Shown piece after piece: positions 34,019 to 43,424 of a DNA stretch of 64,000 nt. A program made the position numbers and the translations under genes. Origin of the DNA: an uncultured Aquimarina sp. (GTDB taxonomy: Bacteria > Bacteroidota > Bacteroidia > Flavobacteriales > Flavobacteriaceae); contig CANMLW010000013.1 of NCBI GenBank assembly GCA_947498705.1, positions 1 through 64,000 of the forward strand, read 5' to 3'. Within the stretch, counting starts at the first letter, position 1. The number at the start of each line of letters is the position of its first letter. The notes under the pieces are model-generated. The model did no database searches. It worked only from the letters and a program-made list of their open reading frames with translations, and was not told the origin of the DNA.

Positions 34019-37000
34019 CTACATATTCCTTCTATATTGTCCTCCTACTTCAAACAAAGCAGTGGTAATCTGGCCTAAAGAACATTTTTTACAAACTTCC
34101 ATCAATACTTCAAAAATATTCTGATTATTAACAGCCTTTTTCTGTAACTCTTTTAGAAGCTCATCGGTTACATTTGCGTTACCTTTATGCAATTCTTCTA
34201 GCATGCTTATTTGGTATTGCTTTTCTTCTTCGGTAGCACGAATAACTTCTCTAGGAGTAATTGTTGGAGATCCTTTAGAACTTAAAAAGGTATTAACACC
34301 AATAATCGGGAAGCTTCCATTATGTTTTAATGTCTCATAATACAAACTTTCTTCCTGTATCTTACTTCTTTGATACATAGTTTCCATAGCTCCTAATACT
34401 CCCCCTCTTTCGGTGATTCTATCAAACTCTTCTAATACTGCTGTTTCTACTAAATCTGTCAACTCTTCAATAATAAAAGATCCTTGTACAGGGTTTTCGT
34501 TTTTGGCCAAACCGAGTTCTTTGTTAATAATCAATTGTATAGCCATTGCCCTTCTTACAGATTCTTCGGTTGGAGTTGTAATTGCTTCATCATAAGCGTT
34601 GGTGTGTAGCGAATTACAGTTATCATAGATTGCATACAGTGCTTGTAACGTAGTACGAATATCATTAAAATCAATCTCTTGAGCATGTAATGATCTCCCC
34701 GACGTTTGTATATGGTATTTTAACATCTGGGCTCTTGGATTTGCACCGTATTTATCTTTTAACGCTTTGGACCATATCTTTCTGGCTACTCTTCCTATAA
34801 CAGCATATTCTGGGTCAATACCATTAGAAAAGAAAAAAGACAGGTTAGGTCCAAATTTATTAATATCCATTCCTCGGCTTAGATAATACTCGACATAGGT
34901 AAATCCATTTGCTAATGTAAGTGCTAATTGTGTAATCGGATTTGCACCTGCTTCTGCTATATGATATCCTGAAATCGAAACAGAATAAAAATTACGTACT
35001 TGCTGATCGATGAAATACTCCTGTACATCCCCCATTAGTCGTAAAGCAAACTCTGTAGAGAAAATACAGGTATTCTGTGCCTGATCTTCTTTTAAGATAT
35101 CGGCCTGAATTGTTCCCCTAACAGTCTGTAATGTTTTTACCTTAATATCTTGGTAGATATCTTCTGGTAAAACCTCATCCCCAGTTACCCCTAAAAGTAA
35201 TAACCCTAAGCCATCATTTCCTTCGGGAAGTTCTCCCTGATATTCTGGACGTTTTACTCCTTTTGAGGTATATATCTCTTTGATTTTGGCCTTCGTCTCT
35301 TCTTCTAATCCATTCTCCTTAATATACTTCTCACAATTTTGATCAATTGCTGCGTTCATAAAAAAGGCCAATAACATAGGGGCAGGACCATTAATAGTCA
35401 TACTTACCGAAGTCATTGGATGTGTTAAATCATATCCAGAATATAATTTTTTTGCATCATCGAGACAACAAATGGATACTCCTGCATTTCCAATTTTCCC
35501 ATATATATCAGGTCTTTTATCAGGATCACTACCATAAAGTGTCACCGAATCAAACGCAGTAGAAAGACGTTTGGCATCCATTCCTAAACTTACATAATGA
35601 AAACGACGATTGGTACGTTCTGGACCTCCTTCTCCTGCAAACATGCGGGTAGGATCTTCTCCTGTTCTTTTGAAAGGGTATAAACCAGAGGTATACGGAA
35701 ATTCTCCTGGCACATTTTCTTGCAATGACCATTTTAAAATATCTCCCCATGCCTCATATTTTGGTAATGCGACCTTAGGTATTTGAGTATGAGACAATGA
35801 CTCTGTATGTGTTTCTATATTAATTTCTTTATCTCTAACCTTAAAAGTATATACCTTATCCTTATACCTTTGTATTTTTGTTTGCCAATTAAGTATTATC
35901 TCCCAATTATAAGGGTCTAAATTTAATTTTGTTTTATCAAATTGATCTAGTAAAAGATTTAGAAATACTTTATTTTCTTCAGATCGAACCTGATCCAAAC
36001 TATTTTCGTCTACACCATTTTTTGACAGTATCAGTTTGGTATTTACAACACTACACATTGTGGTGTATATCCCAAATAGTTTTTGCGCTACCTCAGCCTG
36101 AATAGTTGCTTTTTGATCATATGCTCTATTATTTTCTGCAATCTCTGACAAATACCTAGTTCTACTAGGCGGAATTACAAAGATCTTTTCAGACATTTCT
36201 TTTGTTATTCGAAAGTCTGATTGTAATTCTGTTCCTGTCTTTTTTACAACTGCATCCATTATTGCTTTATACAGTGTATTCATACCAGGGTCATTAAACT
36301 GCGAAGCAATAGTACCATAAACAGGTAACTCGTCTTGCGGAGTTTCCCATAGGTTATGATTACGCATATATTGCTTTTTTACATCTCTTAATGCATCTAG
36401 TGAACCTCTTTTATCAAACTTGTTGATCGCTACCAAGTCTGCAAAGTCCAACATATCTATTTTTTCTAATTGGGTTGCTGCTCCAAACTCTGGCGTCATA
36501 ACATATAAAGACACATCACTATGATCCAGTATTTCTGTATCAGACTGTCCTATACCCGAGGTCTCTAAAATAATTAAATCGTACTCGGCTGCTTTAAGTA
36601 CTTCTACCGCTTCTGCTACGTGTTTTGATAGCGCCAAATTAGATTGACGTGTGGCCAAAGAACGCATATATACTCTAGAAGAATTAATAGCATTCATTCT
36701 AATTCGATCTCCTAATAATGCTCCCCCAGTCTTTCGTTTAGAAGGGTCTACAGAAATTAACCCAATTGTTTTATCAGGAAAATCCAGTAAAAAACGACGT
36801 ACCAATTCATCTACCAAAGATGATTTTCCTGCACCTCCTGTTCCTGTAATTCCTAATACCGGAGTTATTGACTTTTCGTTTTTTGTATGTATTCTATCTA
36901 ACGTATCTTTTGCTATATCAGGAAAGTTTTCTGCAGCAGAAATAATACGGGCAATAGCTCCTATATGCTTTTTTTGTAGATGTTGCTCCTCTCCATTAAG

Positions 37001-37450
37001 CTTATCTCCTATGGGAAAATCTGATTGTGCTACCAAGTCATTAATCATTCCTTGTAACCCTAATTTTCTACCATCATCTGGAGAGTAAATACGTGTAACT
37101 CCATATTCCATCAACTCTTTTATTTCTTCTGGAAGAATCACACCGCCACCGCCTCCAAATATTTTTATATGGGTAGCTCCCTTTTCTTTTAGAAGGTCAT
37201 ACATATATTTAAAATATTCGGTATGTCCTCCTTGATACGAAGTCATTGCAATCGCATTTGCATCTTCTTGAATCGCGCAATTCACTACCTCTTCTACACT
37301 TCGATCGTGTCCTAAATGAATAACTTCGACCCCTGTAGATTGAATAATACGTCTCATAATGTTAATAGCAGCATCATGGCCATCAAACAACGATGCAGCT
37401 GTTACAATTCGAACTTTATTTTTGGGTGTATAAGGAGGTATTTGTTCCAT
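34019..37450 (-). CDS. icmF: Fused isobutyryl-CoA mutase (IcmF)
   Basis: This is an adenosylcobalamin-dependent enzyme of about 1143 residues interconverting isobutyryl-CoA and n-butyryl-CoA. The order is the IcmF fusion: B12-binding domain first ([16 protein letters not shown], with the lower-ligand His), then a MeaB-like chaperone GTPase (Walker [18 protein letters not shown]), then the mutase barrel. In the barrel, [20 protein letters not shown] carries the Phe typical of IcmF rather than the Tyr/Arg set of methylmalonyl-CoA mutase. The frame extends to a TTG at 37477; the ATG at 37450 (MEQIPPYT) is preferred. It is monocistronic. Confidence 0.93.
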   Translation of the reverse strand: MEQIPPYTPKNKVRIVTAASLFDGHDAAINIMRRIIQSTGVEVIHLGHDRSVEEVVNCAIQEDANAIAMTSYQGGHTEYFKYMYDLLKEKGATHIKIFGGGGGVILPEEIKELMEYGVTRIYSPDDGRKLGLQGMINDLVAQSDFPIGDKLNGEEQHLQKKHIGAIARIISAAENFPDIAKDTLDRIHTKNEKSITPVLGITGTGGAGKSSLVDELVRRFLLDFPDKTIGLISVDPSKRKTGGALLGDRIRMNAINSSRVYMRSLATRQSNLALSKHVAEAVEVLKAAEYDLIILETSGIGQSDTEILDHSDVSLYVMTPEFGAATQLEKIDMLDFADLVAINKFDKRGSLDALRDVKKQYMRNHNLWETPQDELPVYGTIASQFNDPGMNTLYKAIMDAVVKKTGTELQSDFRITKEMSEKIFVIPPSRTRYLSEIAENNRAYDQKATIQAEVAQKLFGIYTTMCSVVNTKLILSKNGVDENSLDQVRSEENKVFLNLLLDQFDKTKLNLDPYNWEIILNWQTKIQRYKDKVYTFKVRDKEINIETHTESLSHTQIPKVALPKYEAWGDILKWSLQENVPGEFPYTSGLYPFKRTGEDPTRMFAGEGGPERTNRRFHYVSLGMDAKRLSTAFDSVTLYGSDPDKRPDIYGKIGNAGVSICCLDDAKKLYSGYDLTHPMTSVSMTINGPAPMLLAFFMNAAIDQNCEKYIKENGLEEETKAKIKEIYTSKGVKRPEYQGELPEGNDGLGLLLLGVTGDEVLPEDIYQDIKVKTLQTVRGTIQADILKEDQAQNTCIFSTEFALRLMGDVQEYFIDQQVRNFYSVSISGYHIAEAGANPITQLALTLANGFTYVEYYLSRGMDINKFGPNLSFFFSNGIDPEYAVIGRVARKIWSKALKDKYGANPRAQMLKYHIQTSGRSLHAQEIDFNDIRTTLQALYAIYDNCNSLHTNAYDEAITTPTEESVRRAMAIQLIINKELGLAKNENPVQGSFIIEELTDLVETAVLEEFDRITERGGVLGAMETMYQRSKIQEESLYYETLKHNGSFPIIGVNTFLSSKGSPTITPREVIRATEEEKQYQISMLEELHKGNANVTDELLKELQKKAVNNQNIFEVLMEVCKKCSLGQITTALFEVGGQYRRNM

Positions 37451-37477
37451 TGAAAATCTTAATTTAAAGGGACACAA

Positions 37478-38009
37478 TTTAAGAAATACGTATCAAAAAA
37501 AAGCCCATTTTTAGAATTATATAACGGTAGTTATGACGATTTATAACGAACTATTTAAGTTTTGTCTTGTACATTTTAGAAATACCATTACGAAACCTTA
37601 TTTAATGGATCTCATCAGATATTAAATTTTTAACTAGAGTGCTTTTGTGAATATATGAACTGGAATATATGTTTAAAAAACAAAATATGCTTGAGTACCG
37701 AAAAGTGAAACTCTAACAGTCTACTATTCTGCAACATTTATCTTATCGAACAAATAGTAAAACATTAATAACAAACTCTATTTGAGATATAAAGTAGTAA
37801 AAGTAAATGATGTTTTTTGAGAATAAGTATAGATTATTAGCGTATCGAATCAATTTGATTTTATAAAGTGATTACCCAACTACTAATAATTCTAGAATCA
37901 ATTTGATTTTTAGAGAATCTTAGTTTATTACAACAAAGCTGTATTTTTATTTAAGATATTCTTACATTAGTCTCTGAAAATACTAAGTTTATTTTATACC
38001 ATTAAAATC
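37478..38009. promoter_or_regulatory. Long upstream region with a duplicated palindromic motif
   Basis: This gap lies between icmF (-) and the DUF4197 gene (+) and holds no supported gene. The 16-mer GAATCAATTTGATTTT occurs at 37847-37862 and 37895-37910, 48 bp apart. Its core AATCAA-T-TTGATT is itself palindromic, which suits two operator sites for a dimeric regulator of the DUF4197 gene, or of icmF. Confidence 0.45.
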
Positions 38010-38720
38010 ATGAAAAAATCAATCCTACTTTTATTTGTTATTCTTTTTGGAAGCTGTGCAGAATTACAACAAGTTGTCAATAACTTGCCACAAACTACTG
38101 GTGGTTTTGGGATCAGTAATATTGATATTTCTAATGGTCTTAGAGAAGCTTTGGACAATGGAATTGATAAGCAAGTAACAAAACTTACTCAAAAAGATGG
38201 CTTCTATAAAAATCAACTTGTTAAAATTCTATTACCTCAAGAATTGCAAAAAGTAGATAAAACCTTAAGGGATGTAGGACTGGGGAGCTTGGCAGACGAA
38301 GGATTAAAGGTACTTAATAGAGCTGCAGAAGATGCAGTAAAAGAAGCTACTCCTATTTTTGTTAGTGCTGTAAAACAAATGACATTTGCAGATGCCAAAC
38401 AAATTTTATTAGGTAGTGACAATGCTGCTACGCAATATCTTACGAATAAAACTCAAAGTCAACTTTATCAAAAATTCAACCCTGTAATTAGTCGATCTTT
38501 TTCTAAAGTAGGTGCAGATAAAATTTGGACAAATATTATCACAAAGTATAATTCGATACCACTTACCAAAAACGTAAACCCTGATCTTACAGATTATGTT
38601 ACAGGTCAAGCTCTTAAAGGAGTATATGCTATGATTGCAGTAGAAGAAAAAGACATAAGAACCAAATTAAGTTCTAGAACGACAGATTTGTTAAAAAAAG
38701 TATTTGCTCTTCAGGACTAA
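38010..38720 (+). CDS. DUF4197-family lipoprotein
   Basis: This 236-residue protein has a lipobox in VILFGSCAEL. The mature part is helical and carries the family blocks NGLREALDNGIDKQV, YKNQLVKILLP, LNRAAEDAVKEATPIFVSAVKQMTFADAKQILLG and a C-terminal GVYAMIAVEEKDIR. DUF4197 proteins occur in the periplasm or outer membrane of many Gram-negatives and have no known function. It has a single-gene arrangement with repeated palindromic sites upstream. Confidence 0.88.
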   Translation: MKKSILLLFVILFGSCAELQQVVNNLPQTTGGFGISNIDISNGLREALDNGIDKQVTKLTQKDGFYKNQLVKILLPQELQKVDKTLRDVGLGSLADEGLKVLNRAAEDAVKEATPIFVSAVKQMTFADAKQILLGSDNAATQYLTNKTQSQLYQKFNPVISRSFSKVGADKIWTNIITKYNSIPLTKNVNPDLTDYVTGQALKGVYAMIAVEEKDIRTKLSSRTTDLLKKVFALQD

Positions 38721-38794
38721 TTAATATTACCTACACACAAAAAAAGGAATCAACCAAAAAGTAAGATAATTACTACAAATTTTTTATCACAACT

Positions 38795-38820
38795 TTAAGC
38801 GATGTTAACTCATCGTTAAG
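38795..38820. promoter_or_regulatory. Inverted repeat upstream of the Lacal_2735-family gene
   Basis: TTAAGCGATG and CATCGTTAAG face each other around TTAACT with one bulged base, 23 bp before the -7 box. It could be an operator; no regulator is identified. Confidence 0.35.
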
Positions 38821-38842
38821 AACACTCATATCTTTTAAGTAC

Positions 38843-38850
38843 TATCTTTG
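38843..38850 (+). promoter_or_regulatory. Predicted -7 box for the Lacal_2735-family gene
   Basis: TATCTTTG matches TAnnTTTG, 33 bp before the ATG at 38884. Confidence 0.55.
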
Positions 38851-38883
38851 TACCAGAAAACAAAGTAAAAGTAAAATAAAGGA

Positions 38884-39066
38884 ATGTTTAACTGGTTAAA
38901 AAATAAAACCGAATTACAAAAATTACAATACAATTATTGTAAATTAATGAAAAGTGCTTATAAATTAGCACTTACCAATAAAGAAAAAAGTGATCAACTT
39001 CACGAACAAGCTGATAAAATCTTAATTCAGATAAAAAAAATTGAAGGACATACTCCTTGTCGATAG
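38884..39066 (+). CDS. Lacal_2735-family small protein
   Basis: This 60-residue basic protein opens MFNWLKNKTELQKLQ, followed by a helical YCKLMKSAYKLALTNKEKSDQLHEQADKIL. This fits a small conserved Flavobacteriia family named after a Lacinutrix gene, from memory. The function is unknown; the two helices could form a coiled coil. A promoter box and an inverted repeat lie immediately upstream. Confidence 0.75.
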   Translation: MFNWLKNKTELQKLQYNYCKLMKSAYKLALTNKEKSDQLHEQADKILIQIKKIEGHTPCR

Positions 39067-39373
39067 ATAATTAGCATACAATTTATCACTTATTATTACT
39101 TCTACCTCTTTTAACTTTCAAGTTATATGGTACTATATTTTAATTAGTGGTAAATTGTATTTTTCTTGTTACTTAATGAAGTATTATTAATATGAATTCG
39201 ATATAAGAAAATTACGTCCATCAGAGTAATTTTAGATAGAGCATTGTATCGAAGACATGTAAATTTTCAAGCAAAAACCTTGTTATCTCGAGCCTAGTCG
39301 AGAGATCACTATGAAAAACCGGTCATTTTAACGGCTTTTTAAAACTAAAACCTTACGTCGAATTCACGCATTA
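39067..39373. other. Intergenic region with a REP-like palindrome
   Basis: TCTCGA-GCCTAG-TCGAGA at 39286-39303 followed by GATCACTATGAAAAACC resembles the dispersed TCTCGA...TCGAGA palindromes found between genes in many Bacteroidota. A weak CCG/CGG hairpin with T-run follows at 39314-39340 and may end the minus-strand or plus-strand transcripts. No gene is seen. Confidence 0.45.
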
Positions 39374-40156
39374 TTAATGAAGAGATCTAAAGTAGGTAAA
39401 CGCTTCTACCATACGCGATCCATACCAAGAGAAGTATTCTCCATCCACCAAGATCACATCTGCATTAGGATAAAAACCTTTAACTTCTTCTATATGTTTT
39501 TCTGAAAAAGGGAACGGCTCTGAAGAAAGCATAATCACATCCAAATCATCCACCTTACTCATTTCATTTTTTTTGATTTCGGGATAACGAGTTTTATCCT
39601 CAAAAGCATTTATAAAACCATTTATTTTTAGCATCTCGTTTATAAATGTATGATTACCTACCGACATCCAGGGATCTTTCCAAATAAAATAAGCCACCTT
39701 TTTTGGTTTCTTTTTCGAAACAAATTTTTCAAATAATTCCTTTTCAATTTTTATTCTGGAAATTAGATCTAAAGCCTCTTCTTCTTTTGAAAAAATAGCT
39801 CCGTATTGCTTAATCATTTGCAAAGCATCTGATATCGAAGTAATATCAGAAACATGCACTGGAAAACCTTCCTCAAGAAGGGAAACAATTTCTTTTGTGT
39901 TTTCTTCCTTATTACAAAGAATGATATCGGGGTTTAATTTTTTAATCGTTTCATATCTAATCTTTTTTGTACCTCCTACGATTGTCTTTTGCTTTTTTAT
40001 AGAAGTTGGATGTACACAAAATTTTGTAATCCCTACGATACGATCAATTAATCCTAAAGAAACTAGTAATTCGGTTTGAGAAGGTACCAAAGAAATGATA
40101 CGTTCTGGTCGTTTTGGTAATTTTATTTTTCTATTTAACTGGTCAATGTACATCAT
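39374..40156 (-). CDS. BtuF-like helical-backbone binding protein without signal peptide
   Basis: This 260-residue protein of the class III periplasmic-binding fold carries PERIISLVPSQTELLVSLGL, LNPDIILCNKEENTKEIVSLL, FIWKDPWMSVGNHTFINEML and a C-terminal DGEYFSWYGSRMVEAF, as seen in BtuF and iron-chelate binding proteins. It lacks any signal peptide or lipobox, so it is predicted cytoplasmic, unlike a classical transport partner. The B12-dependent IcmF gene lies 2 kb away, making a cobalamin link conceivable but unproven. No transporter genes are adjacent. Confidence 0.85.
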   Translation of the reverse strand: MMYIDQLNRKIKLPKRPERIISLVPSQTELLVSLGLIDRIVGITKFCVHPTSIKKQKTIVGGTKKIRYETIKKLNPDIILCNKEENTKEIVSLLEEGFPVHVSDITSISDALQMIKQYGAIFSKEEEALDLISRIKIEKELFEKFVSKKKPKKVAYFIWKDPWMSVGNHTFINEMLKINGFINAFEDKTRYPEIKKNEMSKVDDLDVIMLSSEPFPFSEKHIEEVKGFYPNADVILVDGEYFSWYGSRMVEAFTYFRSLH

Positions 40157-40290
40157 TTCACGATGTATTGTTATTTAAGGTTGATGATTTCTTAAAATAT
40201 TCATAAATAGCTAATTAACAGCTTTTTACATTATGATTTTAGGGAATATTTCCTTATATTCAGAATATTATTAATCCTTAAAACCAGACT

Positions 40291-40407
40291 ATGGGGGCAA
40301 CTTTACTTAACTTCGTCATTTTTGGCATCATGGCATTTTTTATTTTCTTTATTGTATATGGACTATTAGGATATGCAAAAGAAGTATTTAGAGCCAATAG
40401 ACGATAA
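40291..40407 (+). CDS. 38-residue single-span membrane peptide
   Basis: ATG at 40291 opens a 38-codon frame starting MGATLLNFVIFGIMAFFIFF, one hydrophobic helix (about 5-27), then a short basic tail ending AKEVFRANRR. It is bounded by a divergent gene on the left and a strong terminator 12 bp after the stop codon, so it looks like a deliberate transcription unit. The charge pattern predicts N-out, C-in topology. The function is unknown. Confidence 0.6.
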   Translation: MGATLLNFVIFGIMAFFIFFIVYGLLGYAKEVFRANRR

Positions 40408-40418
40408 TTGATGTTTAC

Positions 40419-40457
40419 AAAGGAACAAAAATAGCCAAAGTATTTTTGTTCCTTTTT
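40419..40457 (+). terminator. Terminator after the 38-residue peptide gene
   Basis: AAAGGAACAAAAATA pairs perfectly with TATTTTTGTTCCTTT around a 7-base loop and is followed by more T residues. It also faces the end of pyrF on the minus strand. Confidence 0.85.
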
Positions 40458-40492
40458 TTTTGTTTTTACAATTGATATCTTTTTAAGATATA

Positions 40493-41314
40493 CTATAGTT
40501 TTTTATCCAAAATCACTTGCATTTGTTGCTGAAGTTCTAATGCTTTATTGGATGCGGCCGAGGCATAATCGGCACCATTAGATGCATATATAATTCCTCG
40601 TGAGGAGTTAATTAACAACCCTATCTGTTCATTCAATCCGTATTTACACACTTCTTCTAAATTTCCTCCCTGTGCTCCTACTCCAGGGACAAGCAAGAAA
40701 CTATCTGGGACGATTTTTCGAATTTCAGAAAAATAATCAGCTTTGGTAGCTCCTACAACATACATTAGGTTTTCTGAATTACGATAAGATTTAGATACTG
40801 TTAATACTTCTTTATATAATGAGGTATCCTCTATATTTTTGGTCTGAAAATCAAAAGCTCCCTCATTAGAGGTTAGTGCTAATAGTATGGTATGTTTATT
40901 TTCAAATGCAAGAAACGGTTCTACAGAATCTTTACCCATATAAGGAGCTACGGTAACCGAATCGAATTTCATATCTTCAAAAAAAGCTTTGGCATACATT
41001 GTACTGGTATTACCAATATCTCCTCTTTTGGCATCTGCAATTGTAAAAACTTCTGGATACTTGCTATTTAAGTAGGTAATTGTCTTTTCTAGTGATTTCC
41101 AACCTTTAATACCATACGCTTCATAAAATGCAGTGTTGGGTTTATAGGCTACTGCCAAGTGATGTGTTGCATCGATAATGGCTTTATTAAATTCAAAAAT
41201 CGGATCATCACTATCCAACAATTGTTTTGGTATTTTATTTATATCGACATCTAAACCGATACATAAAAATGATTTTTTCTTGTGTATTTGTGCAACAAGC
41301 TCTTGAGTTGTCAT
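40493..41314 (-). CDS. pyrF: Orotidine 5'-phosphate decarboxylase
   Basis: This 273-residue enzyme of pyrimidine synthesis converts OMP to UMP. It belongs to the longer group 2 type. The catalytic stretch is [19 protein letters not shown], with Asp-Lys-Asp charges intact; the phosphate loop is [11 protein letters not shown] and [12 protein letters not shown]. It lies 26 bp downstream of the dehydrogenase gene on the same strand and is probably cotranscribed with it. Confidence 0.95.
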   Translation of the reverse strand: MTTQELVAQIHKKKSFLCIGLDVDINKIPKQLLDSDDPIFEFNKAIIDATHHLAVAYKPNTAFYEAYGIKGWKSLEKTITYLNSKYPEVFTIADAKRGDIGNTSTMYAKAFFEDMKFDSVTVAPYMGKDSVEPFLAFENKHTILLALTSNEGAFDFQTKNIEDTSLYKEVLTVSKSYRNSENLMYVVGATKADYFSEIRKIVPDSFLLVPGVGAQGGNLEEVCKYGLNEQIGLLINSSRGIIYASNGADYASAASNKALELQQQMQVILDKKL

Positions 41315-41340
41315 ATTGTATTTATCGAATTGCTATACTA

Positions 41341-42549
41341 TTATTCTTTACCATCTACATAATCCTGAAGATATGCAAACCTTGGTGTTAATTTACCGTT
41401 TTTTGTCATTCTTGCTCTTTCTAAAACACCGCTTTTGTCACTATCAAAAAATGCTGGAATGACATGTTCTAAAAACATATCTCCAAATCCATTGGTGGCA
41501 TCTTTTGGCAATTCACAAGGTAAATTATCTACAGCCATCACCACGATAGCATCTGGATCTTTAAAATCGATTTCTGTTTCTGTTGTTGGATGATACCCAT
41601 AAACAGGATTTGCAATCGTCGAGGACCTAATAGTAGTTGCTACCGGCCCATCGATATCACATGATATATCTGCCACCAGCTTAATATTAAAATCTTCTGA
41701 TTTTGCGTCTTCTCTTGTAAAAATATAGGGAGCTCCATCTCCATAAAAATGACCAGAAATATACATATCACTAACCTTTGCAAACCTCATAAAATCTCCT
41801 TCATATTCTGTTGGGTTATTAAAAAAGTCAAATTGATCCAATGTCTGTCCATCTTTCCTTTTATTATAATCCAAAACATCGATTTGCACATAAACAGGTT
41901 CATCAAAAGTTTTATTCAAATAATCTGCTACAGAAACTTCTTTGATTTTCATAGCATCGAGGATTTCTTTGGCTCCATTACCAACTTTTCCTGTACCGGT
42001 AAGTACAATCTTCATATTGGGTAATGGGCACTTTGATAATTCTAATTCCAACGCTTTTTGATCCTCTAATGTTTCGGCCATAGGAAGGGAAAATGTCTCA
42101 TGTTTAAGTCCCCATGCTCTAAATCCATTATATGCCCCAACAATTCCGGCATATTTACCAAAACCAATAAGTCTAAACCCTTTGTCATTAACAATGGTTT
42201 CATGATCATAAAATTCTATGTTCTTTTCTAACATAGCCTTAAGCAACTTTCTATTATACGGTTGTTTTTTGATGGTATGAGAAAAGAAGAAATATTTTTT
42301 ATTGGGAATCAGTGCTTCAAGAGGCACTTCTTTAACTCCAAGTAAAACATCACAATCAGACATGTCATCAGAAACCGTAAATCCAGCTTCACTATATGCC
42401 TTATCCTTAAAGGCTCTAATATCAGAGCTTTCTACTGTAAATGAAGCATTAGGAAATTTTGATAGTACCGTTTTAAGTCCTTTTGGAGAAAACACTGCAC
42501 GACGATCTGGCGGGTTTTTTCGCTCTTTGATGACACCGAATTTAGTCAT
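41341..42549 (-). CDS. Saccharopine dehydrogenase / alanine dehydrogenase-PNT family oxidoreductase
   Basis: This 402-residue NAD(P)-dependent enzyme has an AlaDH/PNT-type N-terminal domain (MTKFGVIKERKNPPDRRAVFSP), a Rossmann segment KIVLTGTGKVGNGAKEIL and the later DISCDIDGPVATTIRSSTIANPVYGYHP that binds cofactor and substrate in saccharopine dehydrogenases. The substrate in Bacteroidota is unproven: lysine/saccharopine or another amino acid is possible. It is upstream of pyrF and divergent from the tmRNA gene. Confidence 0.82.
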   Translation of the reverse strand: MTKFGVIKERKNPPDRRAVFSPKGLKTVLSKFPNASFTVESSDIRAFKDKAYSEAGFTVSDDMSDCDVLLGVKEVPLEALIPNKKYFFFSHTIKKQPYNRKLLKAMLEKNIEFYDHETIVNDKGFRLIGFGKYAGIVGAYNGFRAWGLKHETFSLPMAETLEDQKALELELSKCPLPNMKIVLTGTGKVGNGAKEILDAMKIKEVSVADYLNKTFDEPVYVQIDVLDYNKRKDGQTLDQFDFFNNPTEYEGDFMRFAKVSDMYISGHFYGDGAPYIFTREDAKSEDFNIKLVADISCDIDGPVATTIRSSTIANPVYGYHPTTETEIDFKDPDAIVVMAVDNLPCELPKDATNGFGDMFLEHVIPAFFDSDKSGVLERARMTKNGKLTPRFAYLQDYVDGKE

Positions 42550-42608
42550 AAGAATTGGTATATTTTTTGTTTAATTAAAATAGCGGGTAAAGATATGACA
42601 ATTATAGT

Positions 42609-42616
42609 TATATTTG
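42609..42616 (+). promoter_or_regulatory. Possible -7 box for the tmRNA precursor
   Basis: TATATTTG matches TAnnTTTG on the plus strand in the gap between the divergent dehydrogenase gene and ssrA. It lies about 84 bp before the mature 5' end, which would imply a 5' extension removed by processing. No better box was found nearer. Confidence 0.35.
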
Positions 42617-42699
42617 CCGACCTTATATTTTTTAATCAATTTATAAAAAGCAACTCATGATTCTTTATAATTGATAATCAAATTAAGGAAAATAATATG

Positions 42700-43096
42700 G
42701 GGGTCGACTGGTTTTGACAGCGAGATTAATAGAGTGGTAAGCACGTCGAGCGCTGGGATATAGCTCGTAAATATCATATTTCAACTTTTTTAAACGGCGA
42801 GAATAACTACGCCCTAGCTGCATAATCCGAATCGTAGTAGGATAGTGCCTCGGTTCGCAAGGCGAACAAGCAGGATACCTCTCAAGAGCCTTGGTTTACG
42901 GCGATTGGTTATGAGGTATCGTAAAAGTAAACCTAGAGATTATAGGATCTTGATATAATTTCGAAATTTAATCGAGAATAAGCGATACGTTGGCGGTTTT
43001 TGGTCTTTCATATCGACGAAAATTAAACAAAAACTAAACGTGTAGAAAGCTGTTGTATTACTTGTTTGGACGAGGGTTCGAATCCCTCCGACTCCA
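42700..43096 (+). ncRNA. ssrA: tmRNA (SsrA)
   Basis: The 5' end GGGGTCGACTGGTTTTGACA and the 3' tRNA-like end GGTTCGAATCCCTCCGACTCCA pair to form the acceptor stem and T arm of a tmRNA. The tag frame at 42796-42825 reads GGC GAG AAT AAC TAC GCC CTA GCT GCA TAA, giving GENNYALAA, a typical Bacteroidota tag ending in the ALAA degron. The CCA end is not encoded: CTT follows the discriminator A. The RNA rescues stalled ribosomes together with SmpB. Its 3' end is the start of a tandem repeat. Confidence 0.97.
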
Positions 43097-43388
43097 CTTC
43101 AATCCCACCAATATGGTGGGATTTTGCGTATCCGGGGGATTCGCCAATGCGCCAACTGGCTCCTGCGCTAGATTGCCGCATAGGGCAATCCTTAACGCTA
43201 CGGCCCTCTCCGACTCCACTTCAATCCCACCAATATGGTGGGATTTTGCGTATCCGGGGGATTCGCCAATGCGCCAACTGGCTCCTGCGCTAGATTGCCG
43301 CATAGGGCAATCCTTAACGCTACGGCCCTCTCCGACTCCACTTCAATCCCACCAATATGGTGGGATTTTGCGTATTTGGGGATTCGCC
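43086..43388 (+). repeat. 122-bp tandem repeat duplicating the tmRNA 3' end and terminator
   Basis: The block starting CTCCGACTCCACTTC recurs with a period of 122 bp (key G at 43090, 43212 and 43334). Two units are complete and a third breaks off near 43388. Each unit holds the 3' arm of the tmRNA acceptor stem, the hairpin AATCCCACCA/TGGTGGGATT, and a GC-rich segment with further stems (GATTGCC/GGCAATC). Apparent ORFs across the array on both strands come from the repeat itself. Confidence 0.9.
43101..43125 (+). terminator. tmRNA terminator (first of three copies)
   Basis: AATCCCACCA and TGGTGGGATT pair around ATA, followed by TTTTG, 5 bp after the mature tmRNA end. The same hairpin recurs 122 and 244 bp downstream. 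Confidence 0.8.
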
Positions 43389-43424
43389 ATTACATCAAAA
43401 ATGATTTTTCAGCTTATAAAAAAA

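Noticed and set aside
34019-37477. Methylmalonyl-CoA mutase assignment for the large B12 enzyme
   Set aside because: The domain order (B12 domain, G-domain, mutase barrel in one chain) and the GLYPFKR active-site segment fit IcmF better than MutA/MutB.
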